Shown: positions 24,427 through 34,134, counted from the stretch's first letter. The stretch: DNA of 64,000 nucleotides from Streptomyces bacillaris (GCF_003268675.1 NZ_CP029378.1:5270001-5334000); one strand, 5' to 3'. The notes: generated by a model from the sequence alone, not told the origin. Numbers and translations are program-made.

Positions 24427-27400
24427 TTGACCCGGCCACCCCTTTTGTTGCGGAGGGATGAAATCCGCCCCCCACCGCGTTGGTGCCTTCCGGAAGATCA
24501 GGCGGAACAGCTGGATCAGCGGAACTGGAGGCAACGCGTGGCGGGCGCAGACGGACAGGGGTGGGGCCGGCGGCTGACCGGGTACGCGTGGCGGTACCGG
24601 CGCAACGTCGTGCTCGCGCTCGGCTCCTCGCTCGCCGGGATGGCCGTCATGGCCCTCGTCCCGCTGATCACCAAGGTGATCATCGACGACGTCGTCACCG
24701 ACCGGACCCGCTCGCTCCTTCTCTGGACCGGCCTCCTCGTCGGCGCCGCCGTCCTCGTCTACATCGCCACCTACATCCGCCGCTACTACGGCGGCCGGCT
24801 CGCCCTCGACGTCCAGCACGACCTGCGTACGGACATGTACGCGACCATCACCCGGCTCGACGGCAGACGGCAGGACGAGCTGTCCACCGGGCAGGTCGTC
24901 GGCCGGGCCACCAGCGACCTCCAGCTGATCCAGGGGCTGCTGTTCATGCTCCCGATGACCATCGGGAACGTCCTGCTCTTCCTGATCTCCCTGGTGATCA
25001 TGGCGTGGCTCTCCCTGCCGCTCACCCTCGTCGCCCTCGCCGTCGCCCCCGCCCTCTGGTTCATCGCCCGCCGCTCCAAGGCCCGCCTCTTCCCCGCCAC
25101 CTGGTACGCCCAGGGCCAGGCCGCCGCCGTCGCCGGAGTCGTCGACGGGGCCGTCTCCGGGGTCCGGGTCGTCAAGGGGTTCGGGCAGGAGGACCAGGAG
25201 ACCGGGAAGCTCCGCGAGGTCAGCAGGCGGCTCTTCGCCGGGCGGCTGCGCACCATCCGGCTCAACGCCCGCTACACCCCCGCCCTCCAGGCCGTCCCCG
25301 CGCTCGGCCAGGTCGCCATGCTCGCCGTCGGCGGCTGGCTGGCCACCCGGGGCGAGATCACCCTCGGCACCTTCGTCGCCTTCTCCACCTACCTCGCCCA
25401 GCTCGTCGGCCCGGTCCGGATGCTCGCCATGGTCCTCACCGTCGGCCAGCAGGCCCGGGCCGGTGTGGAGCGCGTGTTGGAGCTGATCGACACCGAGCCG
25501 TCGATGCAGGACGGGACGAAGGAGCTGCCGGCCGACGCCCCGGCCGGGATCGAGTTCGACGACGTACGGTTCGGCTACGACGACGACCGGCCCGTACTGG
25601 ACGGGTTCTCGCTCACCGTCGAACCCGGCGAGACCGTCGCCGTCGTCGGCGCCTCCGGCAGCGGCAAGTCCACCGTCTCGCTCCTGCTGCCCCGCTTCTA
25701 CGACGTCTCCCACGGCGCCGTCCTCATCGGCGGCCACGACGTCCGCGAGCTGACCCAGGCCTCCCTGCGCGCCGCCATCGGGCTCGTCCCCGAGGACAGC
25801 TTCCTCTTCTCCGACACCGTCCGCGCCAACATCGCCTACGGCCTCCCCGGCGCGACCCAGGAGCAGATCGAGCAGGCCGCCCGCGCCGCCCAGGCCCACG
25901 GGTTCATCACCGAACTGCCCGACGGCTACGACACCACCGTCGGTGAACACGGCCTCACCCTCTCCGGCGGCCAGCGCCAGCGCGTCGCCCTCGCCCGCGC
26001 CATCCTCACCGACCCCCGGCTCCTCCTCCTGGACGACGCCACCTCCGCCGTCGACGCCCGCGTCGAGCACGAGATCCACGAGGCGCTCAAACAGGTGATG
26101 GAGGGCCGCACCACCCTCCTCATCGCCCACCGCCGCTCCACCCTGCAGCTGGCCGACCGCATTGCCGTCCTGGACGGCGGGAAGCTCGCCGCCCTCGGCA
26201 CCCACGAGGAGCTGGAGCGCACCTCCGCCCTCTACCGCCGCCTCCTCACCGACCCCGACGAGCTGGGCGGTACGTCCCCGGGCCACCGGCCCCCGCGCGC
26301 CGAGGCCGACCCCGACGGCGACCGGGCCCTGAAGCAGGAGCTGGACGCCGAGTTCGACGCCGAGCGCGGGGTCACGCCCCAGCTCTGGATCCGCAAGGAG
26401 GAGGAGCGGGACGCCTCGGTCGCCGGGATGCCCGCCACCCCCGAGCTGCTCGCCCAGGTCGAGGCGCTGCCGCCCGCCACGGACACCCCGCAGGTCGACG
26501 AGGCCCGGGCCGTGCGCCCCGAGGACTCCTACGGGCTGCGCCGGCTGCTGCGCGGCTTCGGCGGGGCCCTGCTCCTGGCCCTCGGGCTGGTCGCCGTCGA
26601 CGCCGGGATGGGCCTGCTGCTGCCGGTCCTCATCCGGTACGGCATCGACGAGGGCGTCAACCGGGTGGCGATGGGCGCGGTCTGGGCCGCCTCCGCGGTC
26701 GCCCTGGCCACCGTGCTCGTCCAGTGGGTGGCCCAGACGGGCGCGATCCGGGTGACCGGCCGGACCGGCGAGCGGGTCCTCTACTCGCTCCGCCTCAAGA
26801 TCTTCGCCCAGCTCCAGCGGCTCGGCCTCGACTACTACGAGCGCGAGCTGACCGGCCGGATCATGACCCGGATGACCACGGACGTGGACGCGCTCTCCAC
26901 GTTCCTCCAGACCGGCCTGGTCACCGCGTTCGTCTCCGTCGTCACCTTCTTCGGCATCATGGTCGCGCTGCTGGTCCTGGACATCCAGCTCGCCCTGGTC
27001 GTCTTCGCCACCCTGCCCGTGCTGGTCGTCGGGACCTTCTTCTTCCGCCGCAGCAGCGTCAAGGCGTACGAACTGGCCCGTGAACGCATCAGCGGGGTCA
27101 ACGCCGACCTCCAGGAGTCCGTCTCCGGCCTCCGTATCGTCCAGGCCTTCGGCCGGGAGCACGACGGCGCCGCACGGTACGCCGAGCGCAGCGACGGCTA
27201 CCGCCGGGCGAGGGTCCGCGGCCAGTGGCTGATCTCGGTCTACTTCCCCTTCGTCCAGCTCCTCGCCTCGATCGCCGCCGCGGCCGTCATCATCGTCGGC
27301 GCGGGCCGGATCGAGGCCGGCACCCTCACCACCGGCGCCCTGGTCGCCTACCTCCTCTACATCGAGCTGTTCTTCGCCCCCGTCCAGCAGCTCTCCCAGG

Positions 27401-28269
27401 TCTTCGACGGCTACCAGCAGGCCACCGTCTCCCTCGGCCGCATCCAGGAGCTGCTGCGCGAACCCACCTCCACCGCCGACCCGGACGAACCCCTCGACGT
27501 GCTCTCCCTGCGCGGCGAGATCGCCTTCGAGAACGTCTCCTTCGCGTACGGGGACGAGGAGGAGGCCCTCACCGGCATCGACCTCCGCATCCCGGCCGGG
27601 CAGACCGTCGCCTTCGTCGGTGAGACCGGCGCGGGCAAGTCCACCCTGGTCAAGCTGGTCGCCCGGTTCTACGACCCGACCGGCGGGCGCGTCACCGCCG
27701 ACGGCACCGATCTGCGCCGGCTCGACATGACCGCCTACCGCCACCGCCTCGGCGTCGTCCCGCAGGAGGCGTACCTCTTCGCCGGCACGGTCCGCGACGC
27801 CATCGCCTACGGACTCCCCGACGCCACCGACGCCCGGGTGGAGGCCGCCGCCCGCGCGGTCGGCGCCCACGAGATGATCGCCACCCTGGAGGGCGGCTAC
27901 CTCCACGAGGTCGCCGAGCGCGGCCGTAACCTCTCCGCCGGGCAGCGCCAGCTCATCGCGCTCGCCCGCGCCGAGCTGGTCGACCCCGACATCCTGCTCC
28001 TCGACGAGGCCACCGCCGCCCTGGACCTCGCCACGGAGGCCCTGGTCAACCAGGCCACCGACCGGCTCGCCGGCCGCCGCACCACCCTGGTGGTGGCCCA
28101 CCGCCTGACCACCGCCGCCCGCGCCGACCGGGTCGTGGTGATGGACCAGGGGCGCGTCGCGGAGGACGGCACGCACGACGAGCTGCTGGCCCGGGACGGG
28201 CGGTACGCCCGGCTGTGGCGCACGTTCATAGGACAGGACATAGGCGAGGACGAGACGGCCGACGTCTGA
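24427..28269 (+). CDS. Single-chain ABC exporter with two membrane and two ATPase domains
   Basis: Up to 1280 residues; the first in-frame start is TTG at 24427, but GTG at 24538 (VAGADGQGWG), preceded by GGAGG, is a likelier start. Order: TMD1 (about 60-330), NBD1 (about 380-600), acidic linker, TMD2 (about 700-980), NBD2 (about 1030-1270). NBD1 has GASGSGKST, LSGGQRQR and LLLLDDATSAVD; NBD2 has GETGAGKST, LSAGQRQL and ILLLDEATAALD. The Asp after Walker B in NBD1 replaces the catalytic Glu, so one ATP site is degenerate, as in heterodimeric exporters; here both halves are fused. Cargo is unknown. Confidence 0.92.
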   Translation: MTRPPLLLRRDEIRPPPRWCLPEDQAEQLDQRNWRQRVAGADGQGWGRRLTGYAWRYRRNVVLALGSSLAGMAVMALVPLITKVIIDDVVTDRTRSLLLWTGLLVGAAVLVYIATYIRRYYGGRLALDVQHDLRTDMYATITRLDGRRQDELSTGQVVGRATSDLQLIQGLLFMLPMTIGNVLLFLISLVIMAWLSLPLTLVALAVAPALWFIARRSKARLFPATWYAQGQAAAVAGVVDGAVSGVRVVKGFGQEDQETGKLREVSRRLFAGRLRTIRLNARYTPALQAVPALGQVAMLAVGGWLATRGEITLGTFVAFSTYLAQLVGPVRMLAMVLTVGQQARAGVERVLELIDTEPSMQDGTKELPADAPAGIEFDDVRFGYDDDRPVLDGFSLTVEPGETVAVVGASGSGKSTVSLLLPRFYDVSHGAVLIGGHDVRELTQASLRAAIGLVPEDSFLFSDTVRANIAYGLPGATQEQIEQAARAAQAHGFITELPDGYDTTVGEHGLTLSGGQRQRVALARAILTDPRLLLLDDATSAVDARVEHEIHEALKQVMEGRTTLLIAHRRSTLQLADRIAVLDGGKLAALGTHEELERTSALYRRLLTDPDELGGTSPGHRPPRAEADPDGDRALKQELDAEFDAERGVTPQLWIRKEEERDASVAGMPATPELLAQVEALPPATDTPQVDEARAVRPEDSYGLRRLLRGFGGALLLALGLVAVDAGMGLLLPVLIRYGIDEGVNRVAMGAVWAASAVALATVLVQWVAQTGAIRVTGRTGERVLYSLRLKIFAQLQRLGLDYYERELTGRIMTRMTTDVDALSTFLQTGLVTAFVSVVTFFGIMVALLVLDIQLALVVFATLPVLVVGTFFFRRSSVKAYELARERISGVNADLQESVSGLRIVQAFGREHDGAARYAERSDGYRRARVRGQWLISVYFPFVQLLASIAAAAVIIVGAGRIEAGTLTTGALVAYLLYIELFFAPVQQLSQVFDGYQQATVSLGRIQELLREPTSTADPDEPLDVLSLRGEIAFENVSFAYGDEEEALTGIDLRIPAGQTVAFVGETGAGKSTLVKLVARFYDPTGGRVTADGTDLRRLDMTAYRHRLGVVPQEAYLFAGTVRDAIAYGLPDATDARVEAAARAVGAHEMIATLEGGYLHEVAERGRNLSAGQRQLIALARAELVDPDILLLDEATAALDLATEALVNQATDRLAGRRTTLVVAHRLTTAARADRVVVMDQGRVAEDGTHDELLARDGRYARLWRTFIGQDIGEDETADV

Positions 28270-28327
28270 ACGGGTCAACGGCCGACGTCTGAACCGGCGG
28301 ACCTCTGAACAGGCCGACGTCTGAACC
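28252..28327. repeat. Duplicated end of the ABC gene
   Basis: The final codons and stop of the ABC gene (GGCCGACGTCTGAAC) recur at about 28277 and 28310, with diverged spacers, giving three copies. It looks like a local tandem duplication of the gene's 3' end. Confidence 0.65.
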
Positions 28328-28458
28328 GGGCAACGGCCGGTCCCGGCAACGGCCGACACCCGGACCGGCCCCTCACCCGCCCCGTGCAACCCTCCAGGCC
28401 TCTGCCGCGTCGTAGGCAGAGACGCACCGGTGCGTACAGATGTCAGGTGGGGGCGGAA

Positions 28459-28896
28459 GTGTTCGACAGGGCGGTCAGATCCGGTCAGCGGCAACGGCGG
28501 CGGCAGCCCCGGCCCCGGCCCGGAGGGGTGGCGGCACGCCTGCTCGTCCTGCCGTTGCTGGCCGGACTCGTGCTCCTCCTCGGCACCCCGGCCACCGCCG
28601 CCCAGGCCGCCCCCGGCTGCTCCGGCCGCCCCGCGAAGACCGTCGCGTTCGCGACGGGGGAGCTGCGCGTCTACAAGAGCCGCACCCACGCGTGCGCGGT
28701 CGCCGTGGCCAAGGCGCCGGGCAAGAAACGGGCCATGAGCGTCACGCTCCAGCCGCGCGGCGGACGCGTGGTCAAGGACAGCGGTTCGTTCACCACGATG
28801 GCCGGTCCGGTGACGGTGAACGCCCTCAACCGTTGCGTACGGGCCACCGGAGCCGTCGCCGGGAAGTCGGCCTCCACCGGCTGGATCCTCTGCTGA
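28459..28896 (+). CDS. Small secreted protein
   Basis: About 145 residues if started at the GTG at 28459, which has a G-rich stretch upstream; in-frame GTGs at 28447 and 28384 are alternatives. A long, Arg-rich n-region precedes the hydrophobic core LLVLPLLAGLVLLLG and an Ala-rich cleavage region. The mature domain is about 90 residues with four Cys (PGCSGR, HACAVA, NRCVRA, WILC at the very end), likely two disulfides. No family recognised; exported by signal peptide. Confidence 0.65.
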   Translation: MFDRAVRSGQRQRRRQPRPRPGGVAARLLVLPLLAGLVLLLGTPATAAQAAPGCSGRPAKTVAFATGELRVYKSRTHACAVAVAKAPGKKRAMSVTLQPRGGRVVKDSGSFTTMAGPVTVNALNRCVRATGAVAGKSASTGWILC

Positions 28897-29020
28897 CCCG
28901 GCGCCGTTTCACCCGTACGGGAATCGTGTGAGCGCGCAGGACACACCCAACCGGGTCTGGCGCCCGGCACGTTGACCTCGCTAGGTTCACCGCCACTGTT
29001 GTGAATCAAGGGGAGGGTGT

Positions 29021-30508
29021 ATGCGCAAGGCGCTCACAGGGGTTCTCTCGCTCGCGGTGCTCATCGGCACCGTCACGGCGGCGGGAGCCTCGGCCGGTGC
29101 GGCCACCGCCGCGGAACCGGACGCGAAGAGCAGGAGCACCGCCGCCGCACACGGTGGCGAGGCGAGCAACGAGGACATCAAGGACCGCATCCTGGCGATC
29201 CCGGGCATGAGCCTGATCGAGGAGAAGCCGTACTTCGGCTACCGCTACATCGTCCTCAACTACACCCAGCCGGTCGACCACCGGCGCCCGTCCAAGGGAA
29301 CGTTCCAGCAGCGGATCACCGTGCTGCACAAGGACACCGCCCGCCCGACGGTCTTCTCCACCAGCGGCTACCACGTCTCCACCAACCCCAGCCGCAGCGA
29401 GCCGACGCAGATCGTCGACGGCAACCAGGTCTCCCTGGAGTACCGCTTCTTCACCCCGTCCCGCCCGGCGCCCGCCGACTGGTCCAAGCTCGACATCTGG
29501 CAGGCGGCCACCGACCAGCACCGGGTGTTCACGGCGCTCAAGAAGATCTACCCGCAGAAGTGGCTGGCCACCGGCGGCTCCAAGGGCGGCATGACCGCCA
29601 CGTACTTCGAGCGGTTCTACCCGAAGGACATGGACGCCGTCGTGGCGTACGTGGCGCCCAACGACGTGGACGACCGCGAGGACTCCGCGTACGACCGGTT
29701 CTTCCGGAACGTCGGCACCAAGGAATGCCGCGACAAGCTCCAGGCGGTGCAGCGCGAGGGGCTGATCCGCCGGGGTCCGCTCCTGAAGAAGTTCAAGGAG
29801 CACGCCGCCGCCAACGAGCTCACCTACGCCACCCTCGGCTCCTTCGACCGCGCCTACGAGGCCGCCGTCATGGACTACATCTGGGCGTTCTGGCAGTACA
29901 GCACCCTCGCCGACTGCACCGAGATCCTGCCCGACGCCAAGAAGGCCACCGACGGGGAGATCTGGGACGCCATCGACGCGATCTCCGGCTTCGGCTTCTA
30001 CTCCGACCAGGAGCTGGAGGCGTACACCCCGTACTACTACCAGGCGGGCACCCAGCTCGGCTCGCCGGACATCAGGCAGCCCTGGCTCGGCAATCTGAGC
30101 CGTTACGGCTACCAGCCCCCGCGCAACTTCGTGCCCCGCTCCATCCCCATGAAGTTCGACCGGGGCGCGATGCGGGACGTGGACCGCTGGGTCCGGAACA
30201 ACGCCCGGCAGATGCTGTACGTGTACGGGGAGAACGACCCCTGGCGCGCGGAGCCGTTCCGCCTCGGGCGCGGCGCCAAGGACAGTCACGTCTACACCGT
30301 GCCGGGCGCCAACCACGGGGCCCGGATCTCCGGACTCCCCGACGCCGAGCGGGCGGAGGCCACCGCGGCCATCCAGCGCTGGGCGGGCGTCGCCCCGGCG
30401 GCCGTCCAGGCGGACCCGGCGAAGGCGAAGCCGCTGGCGAAGTTCGACACGCGGCTGGACCAGCTGAACGGTGAGGTCGAGCGCGGCGAGGAGGTCCTGC
30501 GCCCGTAG
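29021..30508 (+). CDS. Secreted S37-type tripeptidyl aminopeptidase
   Basis: 495 residues; the ATG at 29021 follows GGGGAGG. A Sec signal peptide (MRKALTGVLSLAVLIGTVTAAG) is followed by an S37/PS-10 peptidase body. Catalytic serine in ATGGSKGGM, acid in YGENDPWRAEP and His in VPGANHGARI give an alpha/beta-hydrolase triad. S37 enzymes of Streptomyces remove tripeptides from the N-termini of exported proteins and help mature propeptides. It is monocistronic, ending at a strong hairpin before the converging nagZ-like gene. Confidence 0.88.
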   Translation: MRKALTGVLSLAVLIGTVTAAGASAGAATAAEPDAKSRSTAAAHGGEASNEDIKDRILAIPGMSLIEEKPYFGYRYIVLNYTQPVDHRRPSKGTFQQRITVLHKDTARPTVFSTSGYHVSTNPSRSEPTQIVDGNQVSLEYRFFTPSRPAPADWSKLDIWQAATDQHRVFTALKKIYPQKWLATGGSKGGMTATYFERFYPKDMDAVVAYVAPNDVDDREDSAYDRFFRNVGTKECRDKLQAVQREGLIRRGPLLKKFKEHAAANELTYATLGSFDRAYEAAVMDYIWAFWQYSTLADCTEILPDAKKATDGEIWDAIDAISGFGFYSDQELEAYTPYYYQAGTQLGSPDIRQPWLGNLSRYGYQPPRNFVPRSIPMKFDRGAMRDVDRWVRNNARQMLYVYGENDPWRAEPFRLGRGAKDSHVYTVPGANHGARISGLPDAERAEATAAIQRWAGVAPAAVQADPAKAKPLAKFDTRLDQLNGEVERGEEVLRP

Positions 30509-30525
30509 CCTCCGCGGCTGACGCA

Positions 30526-30563
30526 CCTGTGCCCGCCGGCTCCTCGGAGGCGGCGGGCACAGG
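30526..30563. terminator. Bidirectional hairpin terminator
   Basis: Perfect 13-bp inverted repeat (30526-30538 and 30551-30563) with a 12-base loop between the S37 peptidase and the converging GH3 gene. Confidence 0.82.
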
Positions 30564-30605
30564 CGCGTAGCGGTGTGGTGCCGTGCAGTGCGGTGCGGTG
30601 CGCGG

Positions 30606-32468
30606 TCAGTACGTCAGTCCGTGCCCCACCGGGTACAGCACCCGCGCCGGGTCGTCCGCCCGCTGGACCGGGACCGGGAGTCTGCCCCGCGGCCGGGCGC
30701 GGCCCGCGATCACCCGGGCGGCGGCGCGGAGTTCGACGTCCGTCCAGGAGTAGGACGCCAGGACGGCGGCGACCCCGCGCCCGGTGAGGTGCGCGGCGTC
30801 GTACGGGTTGCGGATCGCGACGGCGACCACCGGGACGCCGGTCGCCACGAGGGCGTCGACCAGGGCGAGTTGGGTGCTGCTCGCGGTGAGGTTGTACGTG
30901 GCCACGATCACCGCGTCCTTGCCCCGCGCGGCGGCGACGGCTTCGGCGGTCCTCGCCGGGTTCGGGGCCGTACCGGTGGACAACGCCGTTGCGGAGAAGC
31001 CCAGTTCGGAGAAGACCTCCGTCAGGGTGGTGGTCGGCGGGCCCGTCGTGCCGGACGGGGACGCCGGGTCGGCGCCCACCACCAGCAGCCGCCGGTGGCT
31101 GCGGCGGGAGAGCGGGAGCAGGGCGCCGGGGTCGGCGAGCAGGGTCGTCGTCCGCTCCGCGATCCCGTCGGCCTCGGTGCGGTGCGGCCGGATGCCGACG
31201 GTGCGGTCGACGCCCCGGGCGCTGACGAACGGATCGCGGAACAGGCCCAGTCTCGTCTTCAGCCGCAGGATGCGCAGGATCGATTCATCGATCCGGGCCT
31301 CGCTGATCTCGCCGTCCTTGACCGCCTCCAGGACCGCGTTCCACGCGACGGAGAGGTTCGGCGGGTTGAGCAGCTGGTCCACGCCCGCCAGCAGGGCGAG
31401 GACCGGGACGCGGTCGTCGCCGTACTTCGTCCGTACGCCCTCCATGCCGAGCGAGTCCGTGACGACCACCCCGTCGTACCCCAGCTCCTCGCGGAGGATG
31501 CCGGTGAGGATCGGCCGGGAGAGGGTGGCCGGATCCTCGGACGGGTCGAGCGCCGGGACCACGATGTGGGCGGTCATGACCGAGTCGATACGCGCCCGGA
31601 CCGCGGCCCGGAACGGCGGCGCGTCCAGCTCCTCCCACTCCTGCCGGGTGTGCTCGATGACGGGCAGCCCCGTGTGGCTGTCGGTGTTGGTGTCACCGTG
31701 GCCCGGGAAGTGCTTGGCGGTGGCCGCGACCCCGGCACCCTGGTACCCCTTCACCTGCGCCGCGACCAGGTCGGCCACCGACGCGGGGTCGGAGCCGAAG
31801 GAGCGTACGCCGATGACGGGGTTGGCCGGGTTGACGTTGACGTCGGCGTCGGGGGCGTAGTTCTGCTTGATGCCGAGCGCGGCCAGCTCGGTGCCCGCGA
31901 TCCGGGCCGCCCGCCGGGTGTCGGAGCGCGAGCCGCCCGCGCCGAGTGCCATCGCGCCCGGCAGCAGCGTCGCGGGCTCCCCGACCCGGCAGACGATGCC
32001 GTGTTCCTGGTCGGTGGAGATGAGGAGCGGGATGCGGTGGCGCTCGGCCAGGGCGGCCCGCTGGATGCCGTTGGAGAGGGCGGCGATCTGGTGCGGGTCG
32101 CGGGTGTTGTGGGCCCAGGTGAAGTAGATGATTCCGCCGACGTGGTAGGCGGAGACCAGCTCGGCGGCCGTGCGGACCCCGATCTCGCGGAGGTTGGCGT
32201 CGATGTCGGCCTGGTCGGGGTCGGTGGCGGAGTGCCCGTACACCCGCATGACGAAGAGCTGGCCGACCTTCTCCTCCAGGCTCATCCCGGCGATGATCCA
32301 CCGCAGCCGGCGGTCGGTGGAGGCGTCGTGGTGGCCGGACGCGGGGTGGTGCCCGGAAGCGGCGTGTGCGGAGGCGGGACCTGCGGTGGCGAGGGCGCCG
32401 GTGGCCGCGGCCACCGTGGCGGCGGCGGTGACGGTGAGGAGGGTGCGTCGTGAGGTGCGGTGGGGCAC
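30606..32468 (-). CDS. nagZ: Tat-exported GH3 beta-N-acetylhexosaminidase (NagZ-like)
   Basis: 620 residues. Tat-type signal RRTLLTVTAAAT with an Ala-rich h-region and ASA cleavage site, then a GH3 TIM barrel. KHFPGHGDTNTDSHTGLP is the KHFPGHGxxxxDSH motif typical of GlcNAc-specific GH3 enzymes, and VVTDSLGMEG carries the nucleophile Asp. An additional C-terminal alpha/beta domain (RRLLVVGADPAS onward) makes it longer than the one-domain E. coli NagZ, as usual in Gram-positives. It should release terminal GlcNAc from muropeptides or chitin-like glycans outside the cell. Two near-inverted operators cover its promoter. Confidence 0.9.
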   Translation of the reverse strand: MPHRTSRRTLLTVTAAATVAAATGALATAGPASAHAASGHHPASGHHDASTDRRLRWIIAGMSLEEKVGQLFVMRVYGHSATDPDQADIDANLREIGVRTAAELVSAYHVGGIIYFTWAHNTRDPHQIAALSNGIQRAALAERHRIPLLISTDQEHGIVCRVGEPATLLPGAMALGAGGSRSDTRRAARIAGTELAALGIKQNYAPDADVNVNPANPVIGVRSFGSDPASVADLVAAQVKGYQGAGVAATAKHFPGHGDTNTDSHTGLPVIEHTRQEWEELDAPPFRAAVRARIDSVMTAHIVVPALDPSEDPATLSRPILTGILREELGYDGVVVTDSLGMEGVRTKYGDDRVPVLALLAGVDQLLNPPNLSVAWNAVLEAVKDGEISEARIDESILRILRLKTRLGLFRDPFVSARGVDRTVGIRPHRTEADGIAERTTTLLADPGALLPLSRRSHRRLLVVGADPASPSGTTGPPTTTLTEVFSELGFSATALSTGTAPNPARTAEAVAAARGKDAVIVATYNLTASSTQLALVDALVATGVPVVAVAIRNPYDAAHLTGRGVAAVLASYSWTDVELRAAARVIAGRARPRGRLPVPVQRADDPARVLYPVGHGLTY

Positions 32469-32489
32469 GTGTTAGCTCCTTCCTTGCCT

Positions 32490-32540
32490 GAAAGAAACTT
32501 CCAAGATGATACGGATATAGGGGAAGTAACTTTCGGTCAA
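32490..32540 (-). promoter_or_regulatory. nagZ promoter with paired inverted operators
   Basis: GAAAGAAACTTCC (32490-32502) and GGAAGTAACTTTC (32522-32534) form an inverted pair matching 11 of 13. Each arm is itself a GAAAG-N3-CTTYC near-palindrome. A TTGACC -35-like hexamer (32535-32540, minus strand) and an A/T-rich -10 region (TATCCG/TATCAT) lie around and between them. A repressor bound to both would block transcription. The regulator is not identified; RpiR/MurR- or ROK-type control of amino-sugar genes is a guess. Confidence 0.6.
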
Positions 32541-32601
32541 GGGGGCGGGGGCGGACCGGGAGCGACACGCGCGCGAAGGAGTGGCCGCCCTGCGTCCCGT
32601 C

Positions 32602-33834
32602 TCAGACGGTCGTGAACGCCAGCACCGTGTTGTGCCCGCCGAAGCCGAGCGAGTGGCTGAGCGCGAGGCGCACGCGCTGCGGACGGGCGGCCCCGTGGAC
32701 GAGGTCGATACCCGCCGTGGCGGCGTCGGGGGCCGTGAACCCGGCGGTGGGCGGTACGGTCCCGCGGACGACGGTCAGCACGGTGAGCGCCGCCTCGATC
32801 GCCCCGGCCGCGCCCATGGTGTGCCCGAGGACCCCTTTGGCCGAGGTGACCGAGGGGACTTGGAGACCTGTCCCGTACAGCTCGCGGATCGCCGTGGCCT
32901 CCACCGCGTCGTTGAGCGCGGTGGAGGTGCCGTGCGCGTTGATGTGATCGACCTCGCCCGGCCTGTGGCCCGCCCCGGCCAGCGCCAGGGCCGTCGCCGC
33001 CCGCAGCCCGGCGCCTTCGGGGTGCGGGGCGGTGGCGTGGTGGGCGTCGCCGGTGGCCCCGAACCCGGCCAGGAACGCCAGGGGCCGGGCCGTACGGGCG
33101 GTGGCGTGGGCGGTGCGTTCCAGGACGAGCACCCCGCACCCCTCGCCCAGCACGAACCCGTCCCGGTCCCGGTCGAACGGGCGTGAGGCCCCGCCCGGAC
33201 CGTCCTCCCGCCGCGACAGCGCGCCCAGCTTGGCGAAGGCCGAGGCGCACAGGGGCGTGACCATGGCATCCGTACCGCCCGCCACGGCGACATCGCACAC
33301 CCCGGCCCGTAACAGCAGAGCCGCCGTGATGATCGCCGTCGCCCCCGAGGCGCAGGCGCTGGAGGTCTGCAACGCGGGCCCGGTGGCGCCGAGTTCGAGG
33401 GCGAGCTGACCGGCGGCCATGTTCGGCAGGAAGGCCGGGAGCGTCATCGGGGAGAGCGCGCGGGGGCCGGAGGCGAGCAGCTTGCGGTGCTGCGCCTCCA
33501 GCGTGGCGACCCCGCCCGCCGCCGTGCCCACGACCACCGCGACCCGCCCGGGGTCCCACCGCCCCGGCTCCAGCCCTGCGGAGGCGAGGGCCTCGCGGGC
33601 GGCGGTGAGCAGGAACCGGGTGGCGGGGTCGAACCGCCAGAGCCGCCCCCGCACCCCTTCCTCCGCCGGAGGCGCCACCCGGCAGGCGAGCCGCACCGGC
33701 GCACCCGCTTCCGTCAGTACGGGGTCGACGCGCGCGGTCGCCCGCCCGGCGCACACCGTCTCCCAGGTGGCCTCGGTGCCGGTGCCGCCGGGTGTCACCA
33801 GCCCGATGCCGGTGACGGCGATGTCGTCGCTCAC
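32602..33834 (-). CDS. FabF-like beta-ketoacyl-ACP synthase
   Basis: 410 residues from the GTG at 33834, which overlaps the ACP stop by four bases (GTGA). The Cys-His-His condensing triad is complete: TSSACASGA, NAHGTSTALND and KGVLGHTMGAAG. This is a KASII/type II PKS KS-alpha fold. There is no adjacent chain-length factor, so it is probably a homodimeric elongating KS working with the ACP just upstream. It is the last gene of the seven-gene operon 40303-32602. Confidence 0.92.
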   Translation of the reverse strand: MSDDIAVTGIGLVTPGGTGTEATWETVCAGRATARVDPVLTEAGAPVRLACRVAPPAEEGVRGRLWRFDPATRFLLTAAREALASAGLEPGRWDPGRVAVVVGTAAGGVATLEAQHRKLLASGPRALSPMTLPAFLPNMAAGQLALELGATGPALQTSSACASGATAIITAALLLRAGVCDVAVAGGTDAMVTPLCASAFAKLGALSRREDGPGGASRPFDRDRDGFVLGEGCGVLVLERTAHATARTARPLAFLAGFGATGDAHHATAPHPEGAGLRAATALALAGAGHRPGEVDHINAHGTSTALNDAVEATAIRELYGTGLQVPSVTSAKGVLGHTMGAAGAIEAALTVLTVVRGTVPPTAGFTAPDAATAGIDLVHGAARPQRVRLALSHSLGFGGHNTVLAFTTV

Positions 33835-34124
33835 GGTGTGCCGTTCGCCGTGCTCGCCGTTGTGCTCGCGGCCGTGCTCGCGGCTGTGGCCGAATCGAGC
33901 AGAGCCGTCACCGAGCGGGCCACCTCGTCCACGGTCAGCTCGGCGGTGGCCTCGGAGTCGTCGAGCGGAACGCCCCACTCCTCCTGGAGGGTGACGTACA
34001 GCTCCACGACGGCCAGGGAGTCCAGCTCCAGGTCACCGAGGGTGGCGTCGGGGCGTATGAGATCGGCGGCGACCTCGAACTTGTCGGTGAGCAGGGTCAC
34101 GAGGTGGGTGTAGACGTGTTCCAT
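33831..34124 (-). CDS. Acyl carrier protein
   Basis: 97 residues from the ATG at 34124. The phosphopantetheine attachment Ser is in LGDLELDSLAVVELYVTLQEEW, the expected DSL motif at about residue 36. The acidic helix II is typical of ACPs. The C-terminal tail (after SVTALLDS) is a Thr/Ala-rich repeat, longer than usual. It lies between KSIII-b and FabF-like KS in the operon, so it should carry the growing chain of this dedicated pathway. Confidence 0.93.
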   Translation of the reverse strand: MEHVYTHLVTLLTDKFEVAADLIRPDATLGDLELDSLAVVELYVTLQEEWGVPLDDSEATAELTVDEVARSVTALLDSATAASTAASTTASTANGTP

Positions 34125-34134
34125 CGGGGGCTCC

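Noticed and set aside
24340..28689. 1449-codon open frame on the minus strand
   Set aside because: Antisense to the ABC exporter, dominated by Gly, Asp, Glu and Val runs with no family motif; a high-GC shadow.
32602..34124. Type II aromatic PKS with chain-length factor
   Set aside because: Only one FabF-like KS is present and it keeps its Cys; no CLF, cyclase or aromatase gene is in the operon.
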